DNA of 64,000 nt from Mycobacterium cookii (GTDB lineage: Bacteria > Actinomycetota > Actinomycetes > Mycobacteriales > Mycobacteriaceae), in assembly GCF_010727945.1 (NCBI RefSeq), contig NZ_AP022569.1, positions 5,146,001-5,210,000 of the forward strand. Direction: 5' to 3'. The notes below the pieces were generated by a model that made no database searches, was not told the DNA's origin, and was given only the letters and a program-made list of their open reading frames with translations. Shown piece after piece: positions 62,718 to 64,000 of the stretch (its first letter is position 1; each line of letters begins with the position of its first letter). A program made the position numbers and the translations under genes.

Positions 62718-63968
62718 ATGGCAGTCATCCTGGCGTATGGCTCTCCGTCGCTCGGGCACCTGTTTCCGCTCGCTGCGCTGCTGAGCGAGCTGGTCGGGCG
62801 CGGACATCAGGTACATCTGCGGACGATGTTGTCCGGAGTCGGTAAAGCACGCGCCGCGGGCATCAACGCCGAGCCGGTCGACTCGCGGATCGAAGCCATC
62901 GTTGCTCCGGACTGGCTGGCGCGAAATGCGTTGGATGTGTTGAGGATGTCGATCGATGTCTTGTGCCGACGGGCGGAACTGGAGGTCGACGATCTGCGCG
63001 GCGCTATCGAGCAGGTGCAACCGGACGCCGTGATCGTCGACGCGAACTGTTGGGGCGCAATGTCGTTGGCCGACGCCGGCGATACACCCTGGCTGGTGTT
63101 CTCGCCGTTCACGCCCTATCTGCGGTCTCCGGGCGTGCCGCCGTTCGGCCCGGGCCTGCGGCCGCGGGCCGGCGTCGTCGGCCGCGTTCGGGATGCCGCT
63201 TTCCGGCCGTTCGTGACGCATCTGTTCGACCGGCGAATGTTGCCTCGGGTGAACGCTGTTCGGGTGACGGTCGGCGCGCCGACGGCCAGCTCGGTCGACG
63301 AGCTGATGCGGCGGGCGCCGTTGTTGCTTGCCGTCGGTGGTGAGCCGTTCGAATATCCGCATCCCGGATGGGGCGATGCGGTGCATCTGGTCGGCGCGTG
63401 CGTGTTCGAACCCGGTCCCGCCTCGCTGCCGGACTGGGTCGCGTCGATCGATCGGCCGATCGTGTTGGTCAACACGTCATCGATCAAACAGGCCGATACC
63501 GTGCTGGCCTGCACCGCGCTGCGGGCGTTGGCCGACGACCCGGTCCACGTCGTGGCGACCTTCCCGGCCGGAGTGCCGCACGGGCTGGCCGTCCCACCCA
63601 ATGCCACCGTCCGCCAGTTCGTCCCGCACAGCGTGGTGCTCGATCGTGCCTGCTGCGCCATCACCCACGGCGGCATGGGCACAACGGTCAAAGCGCTGGA
63701 CCGCGGTGTGCCGGTCTGCGTTGTCCCGTTTGCGCGAGACCAGGCCGAGGTCGCGCGACGGGTGGAGGTGGCGCGCTGCGGCGTCCGGTTGCCGGCCGAC
63801 AAACTCGACGTGACTGCGTTGCGTGATGCCGTGCGCTCGGCGATGACGATGACCGACGGTGCCCGCCGGGTGGCCGCGGGCTTTGCCGCGACCGGCGGCG
63901 TGGGGCGGGGAGCGGACTTGATCGAAGCGCACCTGGTTGCGCCGGTTGTCAGCAGCGCAGGGGAGTAG
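62718..63968 (+). CDS. Glycosyltransferase of UGT (GT1) type
   Basis: 416 residues. GT-B fold: MAVILAYGSPSLGHLFPLAALLSELVGRGHQVHLRT at the N-terminus and AITHGGMGTTVKALDRGVPVCVVPFARDQAEVARRVEV at the C-terminus, the donor-binding signature of macrolide/zeaxanthin glycosyltransferases. Beside an IPP isomerase it is a good candidate for carotenoid glycosylation (CrtX-like), but the acceptor cannot be read. ATG at 62718. Further genes of the cluster probably lie beyond base 64000. Confidence 0.88.
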   Translation: MAVILAYGSPSLGHLFPLAALLSELVGRGHQVHLRTMLSGVGKARAAGINAEPVDSRIEAIVAPDWLARNALDVLRMSIDVLCRRAELEVDDLRGAIEQVQPDAVIVDANCWGAMSLADAGDTPWLVFSPFTPYLRSPGVPPFGPGLRPRAGVVGRVRDAAFRPFVTHLFDRRMLPRVNAVRVTVGAPTASSVDELMRRAPLLLAVGGEPFEYPHPGWGDAVHLVGACVFEPGPASLPDWVASIDRPIVLVNTSSIKQADTVLACTALRALADDPVHVVATFPAGVPHGLAVPPNATVRQFVPHSVVLDRACCAITHGGMGTTVKALDRGVPVCVVPFARDQAEVARRVEVARCGVRLPADKLDVTALRDAVRSAMTMTDGARRVAAGFAATGGVGRGADLIEAHLVAPVVSSAGE

Positions 63969-63982
63969 CCGTTCGGAGGCTT

Positions 63983-63995
63983 ACACGAAACGTGT
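63983..63995. promoter_or_regulatory. Short palindrome after the glycosyltransferase gene
   Basis: ACACG-AAA-CGTGT is a perfect 5-bp inverted repeat, 15 bp after the stop. It is too short to name; it could be an operator for the next gene or a small terminator. Confidence 0.35.
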
Positions 63996-64000
63996 TGAGG

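Overview
The window is high-GC actinobacterial DNA, almost certainly from a non-tuberculous Mycobacterium. Evidence for the genus: a mycobacterial gene order matching the M. tuberculosis Rv3034c-Rv3063 block (recalled, not searched); a PE-PPE-domain serine hydrolase; a glycine-rich PGRS-like segment; cyp136, fadE22, serB2 and nrdHIE/nrdF2 homologues; and frequent GTG/TTG starts. No tRNA, rRNA, CRISPR array, insertion sequence or prophage was recognised. Gene names come from family motifs and gene order, not from a database search.

Layout, left part (1-15.3 kb): a kup potassium transporter cut by the window edge; a DoxX/PE-PPE pair; an MFS transporter; an operon of a DUF1611 (DgcN-type) protein and a PLP racemase; a crotonase; an aldehyde dehydrogenase; glycogen phosphorylase; a glyoxalase-fold (VOC) gene behind a SoxR-type promoter; small stress proteins (GlsB/YeaQ type, CsbD type with a SigF-type promoter); and a D-2-hydroxyacid dehydrogenase.

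Middle part (15.3-49.7 kb): the conserved block in reverse orientation. It runs cstA, ligB, fadE22, a double GntR regulator, cyp136 with its TetR, an SDR, dinB with its TetR, an FMN reductase, nrdH-nrdI-nrdE, a TetR and flavin monooxygenase, nrdF2, a DUF3349 protein, adhC, fecB, and ctaD-serB2-ABC-NUDIX-echA17. Genes that look inserted relative to this backbone are an SDR, a DUF35/thiolase divergent pair, a stand-alone LeuA regulatory-domain protein with a Leu/Val leader-peptide attenuator, and an SDR/TetR/TetR/SRPBCC group.

Right part (49.7-64 kb): a secreted PGRS-like protein fused to an endoglycoceramidase-like GH5 domain; two methyltransferase-fold genes; a 0.95-kb non-coding stretch with a duplicated element; a secreted repeat protein; a TB22.2-like secreted protein; a beta-propeller lipoprotein; a hexapeptide acyltransferase; and a photolyase-TspO / MarR-type 2 IPP isomerase-glycosyltransferase cluster that suggests light- or stress-linked isoprenoid (carotenoid) metabolism.

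Regulation is unusually readable. There are paired NrdR boxes 32 bp apart before both nrdH and nrdF2, palindromic operators in most TetR divergent promoters, a MerR-type 19-bp-spacer promoter giving a probably leaderless mRNA, and mutually exclusive RNA stems in the Leu/Val leader.
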